A stretch of DNA of 64,000 bases, taken from CAVRXQ01 sp963849105. Lineage in GTDB: Bacteria; Actinomycetota; Acidimicrobiia; Acidimicrobiales; Bog-793. The stretch lies in the NCBI GenBank assembly GCA_963849105.1, contig CAWKGD010000005.1, forward strand, positions 372,001 through 436,000. The letters run 5' to 3'. This document shows positions 63,798-64,000 of this stretch, piece by piece. The translations under genes and the position numbers were made by a program. Every line of letters starts with the position of its first letter. The first letter of the stretch is position 1. The notes below the pieces were generated by a model. That model was not told the origin of the DNA. It saw only the letters and a list, made by a program, of their open reading frames with translations, and made no database searches.

Positions 63798-64000
63798 CGC
63801 TCCCCGCCGGTTGCGAGCTGGCCGCGGCGGCGCTCCTCGTAGGCACGCAAAACACCCATCGGGGTGACCTCGTCCGGCGCCTTGTTTCTCAGGCGCGCGA
63901 CTTCGTCCGGCCGGCGCAGCGACTTCAGCCCGGCGACGGTGGCGTGCGCGACGTTGATCGCGTTCGAGGTGCCGAGCGACTTCGCGACGATGTCGCGGAT
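63794..64000 (-). CDS. rpsE: 30S ribosomal protein S5 (partial, N-terminus off the right edge)
   Basis: The last 68 residues of S5: LGTSNAINVAHATVAGLKSL, then RPDEVARLR and a short basic tail ending RGQLATGGER. The stop overlaps the rpmD start (ATGA). The 5' end, including the double-stranded RNA-binding domain, lies beyond the window. Confidence 0.96.
   Translation of the reverse strand: MRDIVAKSLGTSNAINVAHATVAGLKSLRRPDEVARLRNKAPDEVTPMGVLRAYEERRRGQLATGGER

Noticed and set aside
1..64000. CRISPR arrays, insertion sequences, prophage or restriction/defence genes
   Set aside because: No regular spaced repeats, transposases, integrases, phage structural genes or nucleases of those types were seen on either strand.

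Overview
The window is a dense, high-GC (about two thirds G+C by eye) bacterial chromosome segment. It looks like Actinomycetota, and an acidimicrobial-type lineage is my best guess. Supporting signs are a mycothiol-dependent maleylpyruvate isomerase-type protein, a GuaB3-type IMP dehydrogenase homologue, a DUF3817 membrane protein beside guaA, a DUF5808-type small protein beside the ribosomal genes, many GTG/TTG starts and many 1-4 base gene overlaps. No rRNA, tRNA, CRISPR array, insertion sequence or prophage was seen. The lineage is inference; a ribosomal-protein tree would settle it.

Left third (1-28.5 kb) is mainly central metabolism. On the minus strand lie metF-icd, a glutaryl-CoA dehydrogenase, a tight operon sucC-sucD-purN-purH-folD (TCA cycle plus one-carbon/purine synthesis), guaA-pcrA, a DUF3817 membrane protein, the CoA transferase pair scoA-scoB, a TSUP permease and a thiolase. 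Plus-strand genes between them are two MFS exporters, a macrodomain protein paired with an ArsB/SLC13-like permease, a DinB-fold protein and a large FtsX-type permease without an adjacent ATPase. A guaB3-like gene overlaps a 904-residue YfhO-like membrane protein.

Middle (28.5-41.5 kb): a Nudix hydrolase, groES-groEL behind a sigma70-type promoter and a CIRCE operator with a strong hairpin terminator, then a signalling island. The minus strand carries CNBD protein > receiver-HTH-cyclase > ABC ATPase > membrane histidine kinase, with 1-4 base junctions. Converging on it from the plus strand are an MBL-fold hydrolase, a NarL-type regulator and a stand-alone receiver. Together they hold parts for making, sensing and perhaps degrading a cyclic nucleotide under phosphorelay control. 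This is the most promising candidate for an undescribed system.

Right third (41.5-64 kb) is housekeeping on the minus strand. It reads from the right: rpsE-rpmD-rplO-secY-adk-map, then infA-rpmJ-rpsM-rpsK-rpsD-rpoA-rplQ-truA, a small DUF5808-type gene, rplM-rpsI, glmM, glmS, acpS, nnr, alr, a type 4 uracil-DNA glycosylase and the t6A genes tsaE-tsaB-rimI-tsaD. Two plus-strand insertions break this order: an AIM24-like gene pair between map and infA, and a secreted glutamic (G1) peptidase with Ig-like domains between glmM and glmS. The infA gene seems to start with CTG.
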